Positions 23,062 through 32,319 of a DNA stretch of 36,885 nt are shown here, in pieces. Position numbers and translations under genes: made by a program. This DNA is from Saprospiraceae bacterium (GTDB taxonomy: Bacteria > Bacteroidota > Bacteroidia > Chitinophagales > Saprospiraceae). How positions within the stretch are numbered: the first letter of the stretch is position 1; every line of letters begins with the position of its first letter. The stretch spans positions 1 to 36,885 of the forward strand of contig JAJTEZ010000011.1 of assembly GCA_021298335.1 (NCBI GenBank), in the 5' to 3' direction. The notes beneath the pieces were generated by a model. The model made no database searches, was not told where the DNA came from, and saw only the letters and a list, made by a program, of their open reading frames with translations.

Positions 23062-23931
23062 ATGAGACAGTTAAAAATAACAAAATCAATTACCAACAGA
23101 GAGAGTCAGTCTCTCGAGAAATATCTGCAGGAGATCGGGAAAGTAGATTTGCTCACACCCGAGGAAGAAGTGGATCTCGCGCAAAAAATCAAGGAAGGTG
23201 ATCAGGAAGCGTTGGAGCGTTTGACAAAGGCCAATCTCAGATTTGTAGTTTCAGTCGCAAAACAATACCAGAATCAGGGACTTTCTTTGAGCGATTTGAT
23301 CAATGAAGGCAATTTGGGTTTGATCAAGGCAGCGCAGCGATTTGATGAGACCAGGGGATTTAAGTTTATCTCTTATGCCGTATGGTGGATTCGGCAATCC
23401 ATCTTGCAGGCTCTTGCCGAGCAATCAAGAATTGTCAGGTTGCCTTTGAATAAAGTGGGTTCTCTTAATAAAATCAATAGGGCATTTTCAGAACTGGAGC
23501 AGGAGTTTGAACGTGAGCCATCACCCGAAGAACTGGCCGAGTTGTTGGAAATCCCAACAGAAGAAGTCGAAACAACATTGGGCGTTGCAGCTCGCCACGT
23601 TTCAATGGATGCCCCGTTTATTGACGGAGAAGACAATTCACTTCTGGATGTTCTAGAAAACAACAGTACACCGGATACAGATGCTGCACTCGAATACAGA
23701 GACTCTTTACGCAAGGAAATCGAAAGGTCACTCAACACGCTGACTGACCGACAAGCCGATGTTATTAAATTGTATTTTGGCATTGGCATAGAGCACCCTA
23801 TGAGTCTCGAAGATATAGGTGATAAATTCGGCCTGACAAGAGAAAGGGTACGCCAGATTAAAGACAAAGCAATCAACAAGCTACGTTCTGTCAATAGAAG
23901 CAAATTGTTGAAAAATTATCTGGGTACTTAA
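23062..23931 (+). CDS. rpoD: Primary RNA polymerase sigma factor (RpoD/SigA, Bacteroidota type)
   Basis: A 289-residue sigma70 factor. Region 1.2 ([20 protein letters not shown]) begins near residue 22. Region 2 follows with [36 protein letters not shown] and the promoter-melting [16 protein letters not shown]. Region 3 covers about 130-200, and region 4.2 is [20 protein letters not shown] (helix-turn-helix). Region 1.1 is missing, as is normal for the housekeeping sigma of Bacteroidota, which recognises TTG/TAnnTTTG promoters such as those in this window. It is monocistronic and followed by a terminator. Confidence 0.97.
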   Translation: MRQLKITKSITNRESQSLEKYLQEIGKVDLLTPEEEVDLAQKIKEGDQEALERLTKANLRFVVSVAKQYQNQGLSLSDLINEGNLGLIKAAQRFDETRGFKFISYAVWWIRQSILQALAEQSRIVRLPLNKVGSLNKINRAFSELEQEFEREPSPEELAELLEIPTEEVETTLGVAARHVSMDAPFIDGEDNSLLDVLENNSTPDTDAALEYRDSLRKEIERSLNTLTDRQADVIKLYFGIGIEHPMSLEDIGDKFGLTRERVRQIKDKAINKLRSVNRSKLLKNYLGT

Positions 23932-23963
23932 TATTGAAATTCTCAGAATTCAAACAAAAAAAG

Positions 23964-23999
23964 AGAGGCTTTATAAATGATAGAGCCTCTTTTTTTTTT
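23964..23999 (+). terminator. Bidirectional intrinsic terminator between rpoD and the giant surface protein
   Basis: AGAGGCT (23964-23970) pairs with AGCCTCT (23984-23990) around a 13-base loop. Nine T follow on the plus strand, and an A-rich run precedes the stem, so it can also stop the convergent gene ending at 24016. Confidence 0.85.
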
Positions 24000-24015
24000 A
24001 ACACCTGTAAGGTAC

Positions 24016-27000
24016 TTAATAATTGACAAGGATTGCTTGAAACGGTGGCGTTAATGCGGAAATACAACCATTTTCATCAGCGACCTGAAAGCGATACACT
24101 CCTTCAGGGATGTCAGGCGCAGTAAACTGGTTGCCGGAGGAGGTATATACTTTTTGAATGATACCTCTCTGAAATAATGTCCAGTTGCCGTTTGGCAAAC
24201 CTGAAAACTCAATGGACCCTCCCTGCTGGCAGGTTGGCTGGGTGATTTTTCCTATGCTTAGCGTCGGTTTTACACAACAAAGGTCTACCAGATAGGTTAT
24301 CTCTGAAGAGGCAGTACATCCATCAATATCAGTGATCGTAACCGTGTATGTAGTCGTCATGGGCGGGTTTACCGTGATGGTAGCACCTGTCTGACCATCA
24401 CTCCATTCATATGAAAAGCCCCCAGAGGCTGTAAGCTGACCGCCTACGCCCGCGCACACCATGCCACTGGGGCCAGATACGTTGATGTTGGGAAGAATTT
24501 TTACATTCAATCTTGCTGAATCTTTATTCACGCATCCCAAAGTATCAGTCCCCGTTACGCTAAAGGTTGCTGTAGATTGGGGTTGCACTTCGATCTGTGT
24601 ATCTGTTTGACCTGTCGACCAGATATACTGCTGTGCACCACTTGCCAATAACATTGCAGTAGCCCCACGGCAAACGTTTCCATCATCAGGTGTCACTGAA
24701 TTTTCTTCTATTGAAACCATTACATCCGGTAGCTGATTCACAACGACCTGTACGGAATCCAAATCTGAGCACCCAACTGCATCCGTCATTCTGACTGTGA
24801 TCAATTGACTGGACATAGGACTAGTGTAAAAAGAACTTTCAGTTTCCCCACCAGCCCATAAATAAGTGAATCCCAATGTGGCCTGCAAAAGAAGGCTGTC
24901 TCCCAGGCAAATTACGGCATCATTGTTTGCAATACCTGACACGTCTGTGACTTGCACCTGGCCGTTGGGGTTTTGAAATACTTTTACAAAGATAGAGTCA
25001 CTGGCTATACAACCGTCAATACTGACCATTTGCACACGGTAGAATGTACTATCCGTTGGTGTTTGTCGGATCAATTGGCTTGTTTGCCCTGTTCCCCAGA
25101 GATAAGTTGAAGCACCGGCGACCATTATACTGAGTGTATCACCGGCACAAAGAATTCCGTCGTTGGATTGTAGCCCGCTCCTTTCTTCCAGGCTAAACGT
25201 GGCCACAGGTGCTGGATTTATAGTCACGGTACTTGTAAATTCCTGAGTTCTGCACTGACCTGAAACCAGCGTGAAATTTACATTCTGGGCGGTATTGGTT
25301 TGATTGATCAGTTTGCCAGGGATTGAATCCTGACCGGATTGCGAAATACCGGATATATTCTGGAGGTTATCCCGCGACCATAGGTAGGAGAATGTGGCTG
25401 TGGCGGAAGTTGCCAGTAATGGCATAAGTGACATACCGCTGCAGATTGTCTGGTTGCCTGTAAGGAATTCTGCAGGGTTTAAGTAAACTGTCATGATAAC
25501 TGTGTCTCTCTTAGTAGGACACCCGGTTTCAGATACATTCCAGGACAATGAGTAAGTACCGTTTTTGTCTGCTGAAAACGTGGCATTACTGAGTTGATTG
25601 TCGATGAGTTGGGGGGTTGACCCTGACGGGCTGGCAACTATTTGCCAGACACCCGTACCATTCATTGCAGATGCCCGAAGCATAACAGATTCTCCAAGAC
25701 AAAGCGTCGTATCATTACCGGCAAGTGCCGACGGAAGACTTTTTACAGTCACTGAAAATGAGGCTGTATCTTCGGGACAAACCCCATTACTGACAACCCA
25801 GAGATTTTCGTATGTACCCGGCCCTCCTGCTGCAGTAAACTGGGTACTGGCAGCGAGGACGGAGGCAAATTGACCTCCTGCGAGTGACGGTCCGGATCTG
25901 ACGGACCACATGCCTGTGCCATTGGAAGTGCTTGCTGTCAGAAGGGTAGTGCCTGTTCCACAAAGTATTGTGTCAGCATCCATTCCTGCGTTCGGAAGTG
26001 ATAAAATCAACACACGTGCGCTATCTGTCATCGAAACGGTACACCCTGATGAGGTCACACCTTTTATTGTGTAAACACCTGATTCTGTGACACCTGTAAA
26101 GGATATCGCGGTATCAGTACCCGCTTTGTTTACGCCTGTAGATACACCATTTTTAAACAGCTGATAGCTTATGCCGGTATCTGAATCAGCCAGGGTGATG
26201 GCAGCCCCGGATCCGTTTGCACACAATGTATCACTGCCGCCAACCTGATATGCTCCTTGCAAGCCGTCTACAGTTACGGTAAACGTACAACTGGCTGAGG
26301 AGGGCGCACTGTTGGTAACATTTACGGTTACCAGTGTCTGGCCAGGTGAAAAATCGTAAGGAAATGTAATGGTTTGTTGATTGATAGTATAGGTAACGGA
26401 TGCTGCAGGACATCCGCTTGCGTCGGCTAAAAAGGTCTGAGAAGAGGTGCAATTGCTGTTATTAATTGCTACTTGAACTGATGCAGGACAGGAAACTGCG
26501 ACAGGTACAATTAAATCGGTAAACGTGGAATCGCCCGGTGTTGTGCTTTCCGGGTCGTCAGATACAAATGTGCTAAAATTGCTGCCGGCTATGCTTGCCT
26601 GACTAGCTAAATTACAGACGCCTGGTGGGATAAGCGCATTTACCTCCGCCTGCCAGCGAATTATGATGCTTTTATTAGCGGGTAATGTAAAACCAGAACC
26701 TCCCACAGTGATTTGTTGTCCGGAAATATTCAGTAACGGTTTTGCTGAGGTTGGTGGATTGACTGCTACTACTCCTGAAGGATCTGGGTATAAAGATGTC
26801 TCAGATTGCAGTTCAGCTTCAAAACCATCATCCTTAGATGCTGTAATCCAATGCTCTGCTGCCTGAAAACTCGAGTGTGTGGGTAACAAGCAGGTAGCAC
26901 CGAATGTCAAGGTTCCCGCACCTAAAATGCTACCTCCTACATTGGTGTTACTGTTGGCTGTCCAGTAATCGTTGATATTTGTCCCGCTTCCTTGCAGTAA

Positions 27001-29376
27001 GAGCTGGGAAGAAGGATTGACTTGTCTGCTACGGAACGCCCTGATCGACCCGGCAGTTACCTGATTAGAGGCAGCCCGGATACAGCCCGTATTATTTTCT
27101 GTCCCGGTCAGCGATGATCCGGTCCGCATTTCGATACCCTCGAGGCTATTGATATCCGTCTGAATTGTATTACCGACAGTGGTCAGGTCAAGGCGCCCTG
27201 AACCGGTTGCTGCCGCCCTGCTGATACCCTGAAGCGCAGCTTCGCCGTTTGATAAATTGAGATGGGAGTTATTCAGTACCTCAATTTTACCCCAACCACC
27301 TTCCTCCTGTAAGATTCGGATGGCACTAAACATATCCGTGGAGTCAGCCGTTTTTTCAATAAATCCGTTTTGATTAATTCTTCCTTCCATTGACCCCGAT
27401 GTTGCAGTATACGAAAGTATGGCAACTTCGCCGCGACTTTGAATGGTGTCATTTTGGATTACATTATATTTGATTCCTGCAGAACCGGTCGCAGTAACAT
27501 CTAAGCCCGCCATCTCAAAATTGTCTGTAACTATTGCGCAATCCGTCATGGATAGTTGTATCAGTGAGGAATCATCAGCGATGATCTGGATGGCCTTGGT
27601 CTTTGCTTTTTTAAACCGACAGCCCGTCAATTGGATCATCGTCAGTCCGATATTCTGGCTTGTACATTCGAGCAAGTCCTGCCCCAATTGAGAAGTATAG
27701 GAATCAAGAAAAAGAGAGTTCTGTATTGTTAATTGCAATGTATCGTTTGAAGAGCGATAGATGTTTAGTGCTTTTGAGGCAGGTTGTGAAAATGAAGATT
27801 GCAGGATACTGCATGTTCCGGATAAATTGACCGCAGTCATGCAATTTTCGAAAAAATAATTTCCGGTTTGATTTACAGAACAGCCATCGACAGACAGGTT
27901 TTTTACCTGATAGAAATTGAAGCCAGTAGCTGAACAAATCGGAATATCAATATTTTGCAAACTCAGGCCGAGGACATTGGATGCATGAAGGGCAGAATAA
28001 CAGGAAGAATTTGAATTATCAACACAACCGGCCTGATTGGACGTAATGGCACTTGATTCAAGTTTAATATTTTGTAACTGAATAGAACGGGCATTTTGAA
28101 TGTCAATGCCTCGCTGTGAAAATCCTTGTATAATACCTCCCGAATTGTCTGTATTAGCTGATCCGGTTACTTTACAACTACCCGTCGTAGTGGCAATTTT
28201 CATTCCGAATATGCCTCCATTACTGTTGATTTTGATAAATTCTGCATCAAGGAAGCCAGTGGAAATAGTAACAGCCGGGCCGGATGCATTCGTGACTGAC
28301 ATTTGTCGAATGTATAAGGAGTCAAACGTGGATGCAGAAAATGCCGTACCTCCTGTATTTGAAACGTCAACCCCGGTGATCCGATTTTTCTTTGCAGCAA
28401 CCAAAGTACCCGAAGAAGAAGAGAGAGTGGGGGAAGTTCCACTTAAATTGGGTAGTGTTTGTGCAGGGACAACAGGAAATACTGGTGTAGAAAGCCCGCA
28501 AGCAGAGTAAAATGAGCCGGATGTGGTACCCTGACCTATCAGCCATTGCCGATCAAGCAAGGTGAGGGCTGCAGTGTATGTACCAGAATACAGGAATATT
28601 TTATCACCCGACATATCATTCGCAAGTGATATAAAGTTTGTTACTGAAGAGAATGGGGTTCCAAGTCTGCCATCACCAGGAGCAGTACTCCCGGTCCGGA
28701 TAAACCACACCATTTGATTCACTGTAAATGTAACTGTGCCCGTATCGGAAAATGTTCCATCAGTAACTGTGTATGTAAAGCTGGTTTGTCCTCTGAATCC
28801 GGCTGCAGGGATAAAAGTAAAGGCTCCGTTTGCCTGCAGGTTTAGTGTACCCTGGAGACCGAAATTACTGGCCAATGATACTGTTAGTCCATCACTGTCT
28901 AGGTTGATGTCGTTGTGAAGGACCCCATCAGTAGCTTGCACTGAAATGGACATATTTCCAATGACATCATAGGCATCATCTATTGCGACAACTGAAGATT
29001 CAAGGGAATTTGCTTTATAGCTGGTGTTTTCATCCAAAAAAATCGTGGCTGTTGTTCCGGTCGCAGCTTCCGTTACACTGCCGCGCGAAATTCTCAACGT
29101 ATATTCGATGATATCACCAGGGCTGACACCGGTCAGTCCGTTATCAGGGAGTAACAGGGTGTCAACCAGGGTTGCGGTAAAAAGTGATGGCGGAAATATG
29201 TTAGTTCTTGAATTTCCGTACACGCATAATCTGGCAGTAATAGTGTCTTCCTTTTTTGTTGGAATTACCGTAATTTCAGGTTTGATTTGAGAAGAATCGG
29301 GTGGATTTTTCTCAGGCAATGTAGAGAAACTGAACTGCAACAGCAAACCAATTACCCAAGAAGTCAGGATATCCAT
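24016..29376 (-). CDS. Giant multidomain surface protein (DUF11-like, cadherin-like, beta-helix, Ig/PKD-like repeats)
   Basis: A 1786-residue predicted exported protein with an N-terminal hydrophobic segment (MDILTSWVIGLLLQFSF). Domains in order, approximate residues: DUF11-like domain (60-125; VSPGDIIEYTLRISRG); cadherin-like repeat (130-220; VAIDDAYDVIGN ... GFRGQTSFTYTVTDGTF); a long right-handed beta-helix region starting at VWFIRTGSTAPGDGRLGTPF (about 223-850); a second DUF11-like domain (about 865-955); an HYR-like domain (about 960-1035); Ig/PKD-like modules; four related modules of about 80 residues with NDGxxCAGD and YxWSxGQT signatures (about 1390-1700); and a final SprB-like module (ITQPTCQQGGSIEF). 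I see no standard T9SS type A or B sorting domain at the end, which is odd for this class. Probable adhesin or gliding-type surface protein. Confidence 0.8.
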   Translation of the reverse strand: MDILTSWVIGLLLQFSFSTLPEKNPPDSSQIKPEITVIPTKKEDTITARLCVYGNSRTNIFPPSLFTATLVDTLLLPDNGLTGVSPGDIIEYTLRISRGSVTEAATGTTATIFLDENTSYKANSLESSVVAIDDAYDVIGNMSISVQATDGVLHNDINLDSDGLTVSLASNFGLQGTLNLQANGAFTFIPAAGFRGQTSFTYTVTDGTFSDTGTVTFTVNQMVWFIRTGSTAPGDGRLGTPFSSVTNFISLANDMSGDKIFLYSGTYTAALTLLDRQWLIGQGTTSGSFYSACGLSTPVFPVVPAQTLPNLSGTSPTLSSSSGTLVAAKKNRITGVDVSNTGGTAFSASTFDSLYIRQMSVTNASGPAVTISTGFLDAEFIKINSNGGIFGMKIATTTGSCKVTGSANTDNSGGIIQGFSQRGIDIQNARSIQLQNIKLESSAITSNQAGCVDNSNSSCYSALHASNVLGLSLQNIDIPICSATGFNFYQVKNLSVDGCSVNQTGNYFFENCMTAVNLSGTCSILQSSFSQPASKALNIYRSSNDTLQLTIQNSLFLDSYTSQLGQDLLECTSQNIGLTMIQLTGCRFKKAKTKAIQIIADDSSLIQLSMTDCAIVTDNFEMAGLDVTATGSAGIKYNVIQNDTIQSRGEVAILSYTATSGSMEGRINQNGFIEKTADSTDMFSAIRILQEEGGWGKIEVLNNSHLNLSNGEAALQGISRAAATGSGRLDLTTVGNTIQTDINSLEGIEMRTGSSLTGTENNTGCIRAASNQVTAGSIRAFRSRQVNPSSQLLLQGSGTNINDYWTANSNTNVGGSILGAGTLTFGATCLLPTHSSFQAAEHWITASKDDGFEAELQSETSLYPDPSGVVAVNPPTSAKPLLNISGQQITVGGSGFTLPANKSIIIRWQAEVNALIPPGVCNLASQASIAGSNFSTFVSDDPESTTPGDSTFTDLIVPVAVSCPASVQVAINNSNCTSSQTFLADASGCPAASVTYTINQQTITFPYDFSPGQTLVTVNVTNSAPSSASCTFTVTVDGLQGAYQVGGSDTLCANGSGAAITLADSDTGISYQLFKNGVSTGVNKAGTDTAISFTGVTESGVYTIKGVTSSGCTVSMTDSARVLILSLPNAGMDADTILCGTGTTLLTASTSNGTGMWSVRSGPSLAGGQFASVLAASTQFTAAGGPGTYENLWVVSNGVCPEDTASFSVTVKSLPSALAGNDTTLCLGESVMLRASAMNGTGVWQIVASPSGSTPQLIDNQLSNATFSADKNGTYSLSWNVSETGCPTKRDTVIMTVYLNPAEFLTGNQTICSGMSLMPLLATSATATFSYLWSRDNLQNISGISQSGQDSIPGKLINQTNTAQNVNFTLVSGQCRTQEFTSTVTINPAPVATFSLEERSGLQSNDGILCAGDTLSIMVAGASTYLWGTGQTSQLIRQTPTDSTFYRVQMVSIDGCIASDSIFVKVFQNPNGQVQVTDVSGIANNDAVICLGDSLLLQATLGFTYLWAGGETESSFYTSPMSSQLITVRMTDAVGCSDLDSVQVVVNQLPDVMVSIEENSVTPDDGNVCRGATAMLLASGAQQYIWSTGQTDTQIEVQPQSTATFSVTGTDTLGCVNKDSARLNVKILPNINVSGPSGMVCAGVGGQLTASGGFSYEWSDGQTGATITVNPPMTTTYTVTITDIDGCTASSEITYLVDLCCVKPTLSIGKITQPTCQQGGSIEFSGLPNGNWTLFQRGIIQKVYTSSGNQFTAPDIPEGVYRFQVADENGCISALTPPFQAILVNY

Positions 29377-29486
29377 ATTTGATTTTTTAAAAAAGCCAAT
29401 TTCGCTTTAACACTGATATGGCCGGTTTGAAATCGGATTTTGAAAACACCTCAATATGTAAAGGTAGTGAATAAATCCAAAGTGCC

Positions 29487-29494
29487 TACATTTG
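29487..29494 (+). promoter_or_regulatory. Possible -7 box for the tail-collar operon
   Basis: TACATTTG is an exact TAnnTTTG match on the plus strand, 93 bases upstream of the GTG of the first gene. No TTG is seen at the -33 position. It is the best promoter candidate in the 211-base gap between the divergent surface-protein gene and this operon. Confidence 0.35.
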
Positions 29495-29587
29495 AATGTT
29501 AATTGTTAGTATTTTAAAAAAAAAAGCTCTCCAAGGGCAAAGATTAGATTGATTTATTTGTAGTATTGTTCGAATAATTTTATCGTA

Positions 29588-30214
29588 GTGCATCGAAGGT
29601 CTTTTTTATACCAGGCAGGGTGTGGTGCTGCAGGCACAATCATGGTTCCGGAATTGTTACGGGCTTTTGCAAGCGAGTCCAAAATTAGTGATCACTGTTC
29701 TCAGTTTTTTACATTTATTGGAGCAATCCCCACCTACTCTGGAACTGAAGCAATGGGAAATTCTGATATTTTATTTCGTTTGAAGCCATTGAAAGATATT
29801 GGTTATACATCCAATAAGATCGGCTGGTATCAACTTTCTGATTTTCTCTTCTGTCCTGTTCATCTTGAAGCTAATTGTCACAGTATCGATACAAAAGTGC
29901 TTGTTTTTCAAAGTAAAGGAGGAGTCACTCACTATTGCGGCACTATTTCTCAGGAATTTATGAGTTTATGTTTGGTTCATGGAGATTCACTAAAAGAGAA
30001 TTGCCCCGAAAATGAATCTGTTTCATCGCTTTGTATACCTTTGAAAACCATCCAGTCCGGAAGTCACGGCACTGTTGCCTATCAGGTAGGTGCGGGAACC
30101 TTTTATCTGCGTCAGGTAGTGGATGCTCAGGGCGTTTATGTATCCGGCTGGCTTAAACGTGGTGAAAAAACTTTTTGGAAGGCCGAGAGTCAAAACTTGC
30201 ACCCGTTTATTTGA
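29588..30214 (+). CDS. Cysteine-rich exported protein with Tat-like signal, first gene of the tail-collar operon
   Basis: A 208-residue protein beginning at GTG 29588. The N-terminus HRRSFLYQAGCGAAGTIMV has the RRxFL core of a twin-arginine signal followed by a moderately hydrophobic stretch and ASES. The mature part holds seven cysteines (for example DHCSQFF, FLFCPV, EANCHS, HYCGT) and many aromatic residues; it is beta-rich by inspection, ending LRQVVDAQGVYVSGWLKRGE. Its sequence partly resembles the layout of DUF6916-type proteins with a Tat signal, but I cannot assign a family. It lies 20 bases upstream of three tail-collar genes and is presumably cotranscribed with them. Confidence 0.7.
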   Translation: MHRRSFLYQAGCGAAGTIMVPELLRAFASESKISDHCSQFFTFIGAIPTYSGTEAMGNSDILFRLKPLKDIGYTSNKIGWYQLSDFLFCPVHLEANCHSIDTKVLVFQSKGGVTHYCGTISQEFMSLCLVHGDSLKENCPENESVSSLCIPLKTIQSGSHGTVAYQVGAGTFYLRQVVDAQGVYVSGWLKRGEKTFWKAESQNLHPFI

Positions 30215-30234
30215 TCATAATAGTAGAAAACACT

Positions 30235-30741
30235 ATGGCTGAACCGTTTTTGTCAGAAATCCGCATTTGTAGTTTTTCATTCGCCCCAAGGGGTTGGGCT
30301 ATGTGCAATGGACAATTGTTACCAATCAATCAAAACCAGGCATTATTCTCATTGCTGGGCACGACTTTTGGTGGAGATGGTCGGGTAAACTTTAGTTTGC
30401 CTGATTTGCGCGGAAGAGTGCCGATTCATGTCGGTGCCGGTCACTATTTGGGTGAAAGATCCGGTGAGCAGGCGCATACCCTTACCACAAATGAAATGCC
30501 AACACATACGCATACGCTGTTTGGAACAACAGAAGTAAGAGACGGAATCATTCCGACATCCCAAAGTATGTATGCCAATAGCGCTCCAAGCGAAGTCTAT
30601 GGAAATTCCGGTTCATACGTAGGAATGCACCCGTCTGCGATTTCTTCTGTCGGGGGATCTCAAGCTCATTCTAATATGCAACCCTTCTTAGTCCTGAATT
30701 TTTGTATTGCTCTTCAGGGCATTTTTCCGTCACAATCTTAA
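30235..30741 (+). CDS. Phage tail collar domain protein (MdpB-like), copy 1
   Basis: A 168-residue protein of the tail-collar (PF07484) / microcystin-dependent-protein group. The conserved start reads MAEPFLSEIRICSFSFAPRG, then GWAMCNGQLLPI, LFSLLGTTFGGDG and LPDLRGRVPIHVG. A variable middle follows the histidine motif MPTHTHTL (about 86-93), then SNMQPFLVLNFCIALQGIFP at the end. The ATG at 30235 fits the family start; a longer frame to 30175 overlaps the previous gene. In phages this domain forms the base of receptor-binding tail fibres; in bacterial chromosomes the function is unclear. No signal peptide. Spacing to copy 2 is 12 bases. Confidence 0.9.
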   Translation: MAEPFLSEIRICSFSFAPRGWAMCNGQLLPINQNQALFSLLGTTFGGDGRVNFSLPDLRGRVPIHVGAGHYLGERSGEQAHTLTTNEMPTHTHTLFGTTEVRDGIIPTSQSMYANSAPSEVYGNSGSYVGMHPSAISSVGGSQAHSNMQPFLVLNFCIALQGIFPSQS

Positions 30742-30753
30742 TTTTATTTTGTT

Positions 30754-31263
30754 ATGGCGCAACCTTATATTGGTGAAATTCGAATGTTTGCTGGAAACTT
30801 TGCTCCTGATGGCTGGATGTTTTGTAGTGGTCAATTGTTGCCAATATCAGAATACGAAACGTTATTTCAGTTGATTGGAACAACCTATGGGGGAGACGGG
30901 CAATCCACATTTGCACTGCCTGATTTGCGGGGAAGAATCCCCATTCATCAGGGAAATAGCTTTGTTTTAGCTGAAACAGGAGGTATTGAAAATGTGCAGC
31001 TTACAGCACAGCAAATCCCTTCTCATACCCATACAATGGTAGGAACATCAGATGTGGGAACGGCATCTCTTTCGCAGGCCGGAGTGTTGGCCCGGACTTC
31101 TTCATTTGATGGATATACCCAGGAGACATCCGGCGGACTTACCCCATTATCATCCCTTTCATTGCCTCCTGTCGGTGGAGGTCAGCCACATGAAAATATG
31201 ATGCCTTTTCTCTGTTTTCAGTTTATCATTTCATTGTTTGGTATTTTTCCATCACCTACATAA
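30754..31263 (+). CDS. Phage tail collar domain protein (MdpB-like), copy 2
   Basis: A 169-residue paralogue of the genes on either side. It starts MAQPYIGEIRMFAGNFAPDG and continues GWMFCSGQLLPISEYETLF, LIGTTYGGDGQSTFALPDLR and GRIPIHQG. The histidine motif is IPSHTHTMVG, the middle is shorter and serine-rich, and the end reads ENMMPFLCFQFIISLFGIFP. The C-terminal beta strand is the most diverged of the three copies. Triplets of such proteins suggest a hetero-oligomer, since collar domains trimerise, but this is inference. Confidence 0.9.
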   Translation: MAQPYIGEIRMFAGNFAPDGWMFCSGQLLPISEYETLFQLIGTTYGGDGQSTFALPDLRGRIPIHQGNSFVLAETGGIENVQLTAQQIPSHTHTMVGTSDVGTASLSQAGVLARTSSFDGYTQETSGGLTPLSSLSLPPVGGGQPHENMMPFLCFQFIISLFGIFPSPT

Positions 31264-31271
31264 TTTCACTT

Positions 31272-31790
31272 ATGGATCCTTTTGTTGCCGAAATACGAAT
31301 TTTTCCTTTCAACTTCAGTCCTCTGGGTTGGGCCTTTTGTGATGGACAATTGCTACCATTGTCTCAAAATACAGCCTTGTTTGCACTAGTGGGGACTATG
31401 TATGGTGGCAATGGACGGTCAAATTTTGCCTTGCCGAATCTGATGGGTAGAGCACCTATTCACTCTGGACAAGGCCCGGGACTCAGTTTCCGCGAGCAAG
31501 GTGAAACAGGGGGGCAAGAAAATGTTACATTACTGACCAGCGAAATACCGGCCCATACACATCAGGTAAATGTTGCAAATGATAGTGGTCTGCAATCCAG
31601 CCCCCAAGGTGCTTTACCTGCAAGGTCACCGATGTACAAAAAGGTTACTCAGGCTCCTGCTTTGGCTACGCAGTTTGCACCTCTTGCCTTACAGTCTGCC
31701 GGTGGTGACCAGCCGCATAATAACATGCAACCGTACCTTACCTTAAATTTTTGTATAGCATTACAGGGTGTCTTTCCCCCAAGATCCTGA
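31272..31790 (+). CDS. Phage tail collar domain protein (MdpB-like), copy 3
   Basis: A 172-residue third paralogue, 8 bases after copy 2. It starts MDPFVAEIRIFPFNFSPLG, followed by GWAFCDGQLLPLSQNTALFA, LVGTMYGGNGRSNFALPNLM and GRAPIHSGQGPGLS. The segment EQGETGGQENVTLLTSEIPA precedes the HTHQ motif, and it ends NNMQPYLTLNFCIALQGVFP. It is closest to the common chromosomal form in having the GQGPG loop. It is separated from the acetyltransferase gene by only 3 bases. Confidence 0.9.
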   Translation: MDPFVAEIRIFPFNFSPLGWAFCDGQLLPLSQNTALFALVGTMYGGNGRSNFALPNLMGRAPIHSGQGPGLSFREQGETGGQENVTLLTSEIPAHTHQVNVANDSGLQSSPQGALPARSPMYKKVTQAPALATQFAPLALQSAGGDQPHNNMQPYLTLNFCIALQGVFPPRS

Positions 31791-31793
31791 ATC

Positions 31794-32309
31794 ATGGTGG
31801 TTTTACAAGAGCTTATCAATACATTTTTACCAGAAATCAGTGAGGTTAGGCTTGTAAATATTTCAGAGGAGGATATACCATTTTTAGAGCAGGTGTACAT
31901 ACACACCCGATGGGAGGAACTTGCTCCGGTCGATTTTTGGAGTGATACTCAAAAACGTGATTTTCTTATATCTCAATTTCATGCACAGAAAAAACATTAT
32001 GATACCCATTATCAGGGTGGACGATTTTGTGTCATTCGAATCAACGATATACCCGCTGGCAGGTTGTATCTTTATGCGATGGCATCAGAGTTACGTATCG
32101 TAGATATTGCCTTGCTGCCCCAGTTTAGAGGCAGCGGATATGGATCTGGAATACTAAAACAACTGATCAATCTATCCGAAAGAGCAGAAGCCGATCTGAC
32201 AATTCATGTTGAAATCAATAATCCGGCTATGAACTTTTATCAACGACTCGGTTTTATTGCAGAGGGCCAACCTAATGGTTTGTACAGATTCATGCGCAGA
32301 AAACACTAA
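31794..32309 (+). CDS. GNAT family N-acetyltransferase in the tail-collar operon
   Basis: A 171-residue acetyl-CoA-dependent N-acetyltransferase. The core has a beta strand pair (RFCVIRINDIPAGRLYLYA), then RIVDIALLPQFRGSGYGSGI, where RGSGYG is the acetyl-CoA pyrophosphate-binding motif A. The C-terminal IHVEINNPAMNFYQRLGF segment is motif B. It is translated 3 bases after the third collar gene, so the two products should be made together. Similar GNAT genes recur beside collar-protein triplets as far as I recall. Modification of a collar protein is a reasonable but untested idea. Confidence 0.88.
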   Translation: MVVLQELINTFLPEISEVRLVNISEEDIPFLEQVYIHTRWEELAPVDFWSDTQKRDFLISQFHAQKKHYDTHYQGGRFCVIRINDIPAGRLYLYAMASELRIVDIALLPQFRGSGYGSGILKQLINLSERAEADLTIHVEINNPAMNFYQRLGFIAEGQPNGLYRFMRRKH

Positions 32310-32319
32310 ACTTTGAATA

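Noticed and set aside
25598-25873. Plus-strand frames inside the giant surface protein gene
   Set aside because: They arise from the biased codon content of a repeat-rich gene on the opposite strand and show no independent protein features.
30235-31790. Prophage or contractile-injection-system explanation for the tail-collar genes
   Set aside because: No capsid, portal, terminase, sheath, tube, baseplate, integrase or ATPase genes are within the window, and flanking genes are chromosomal.
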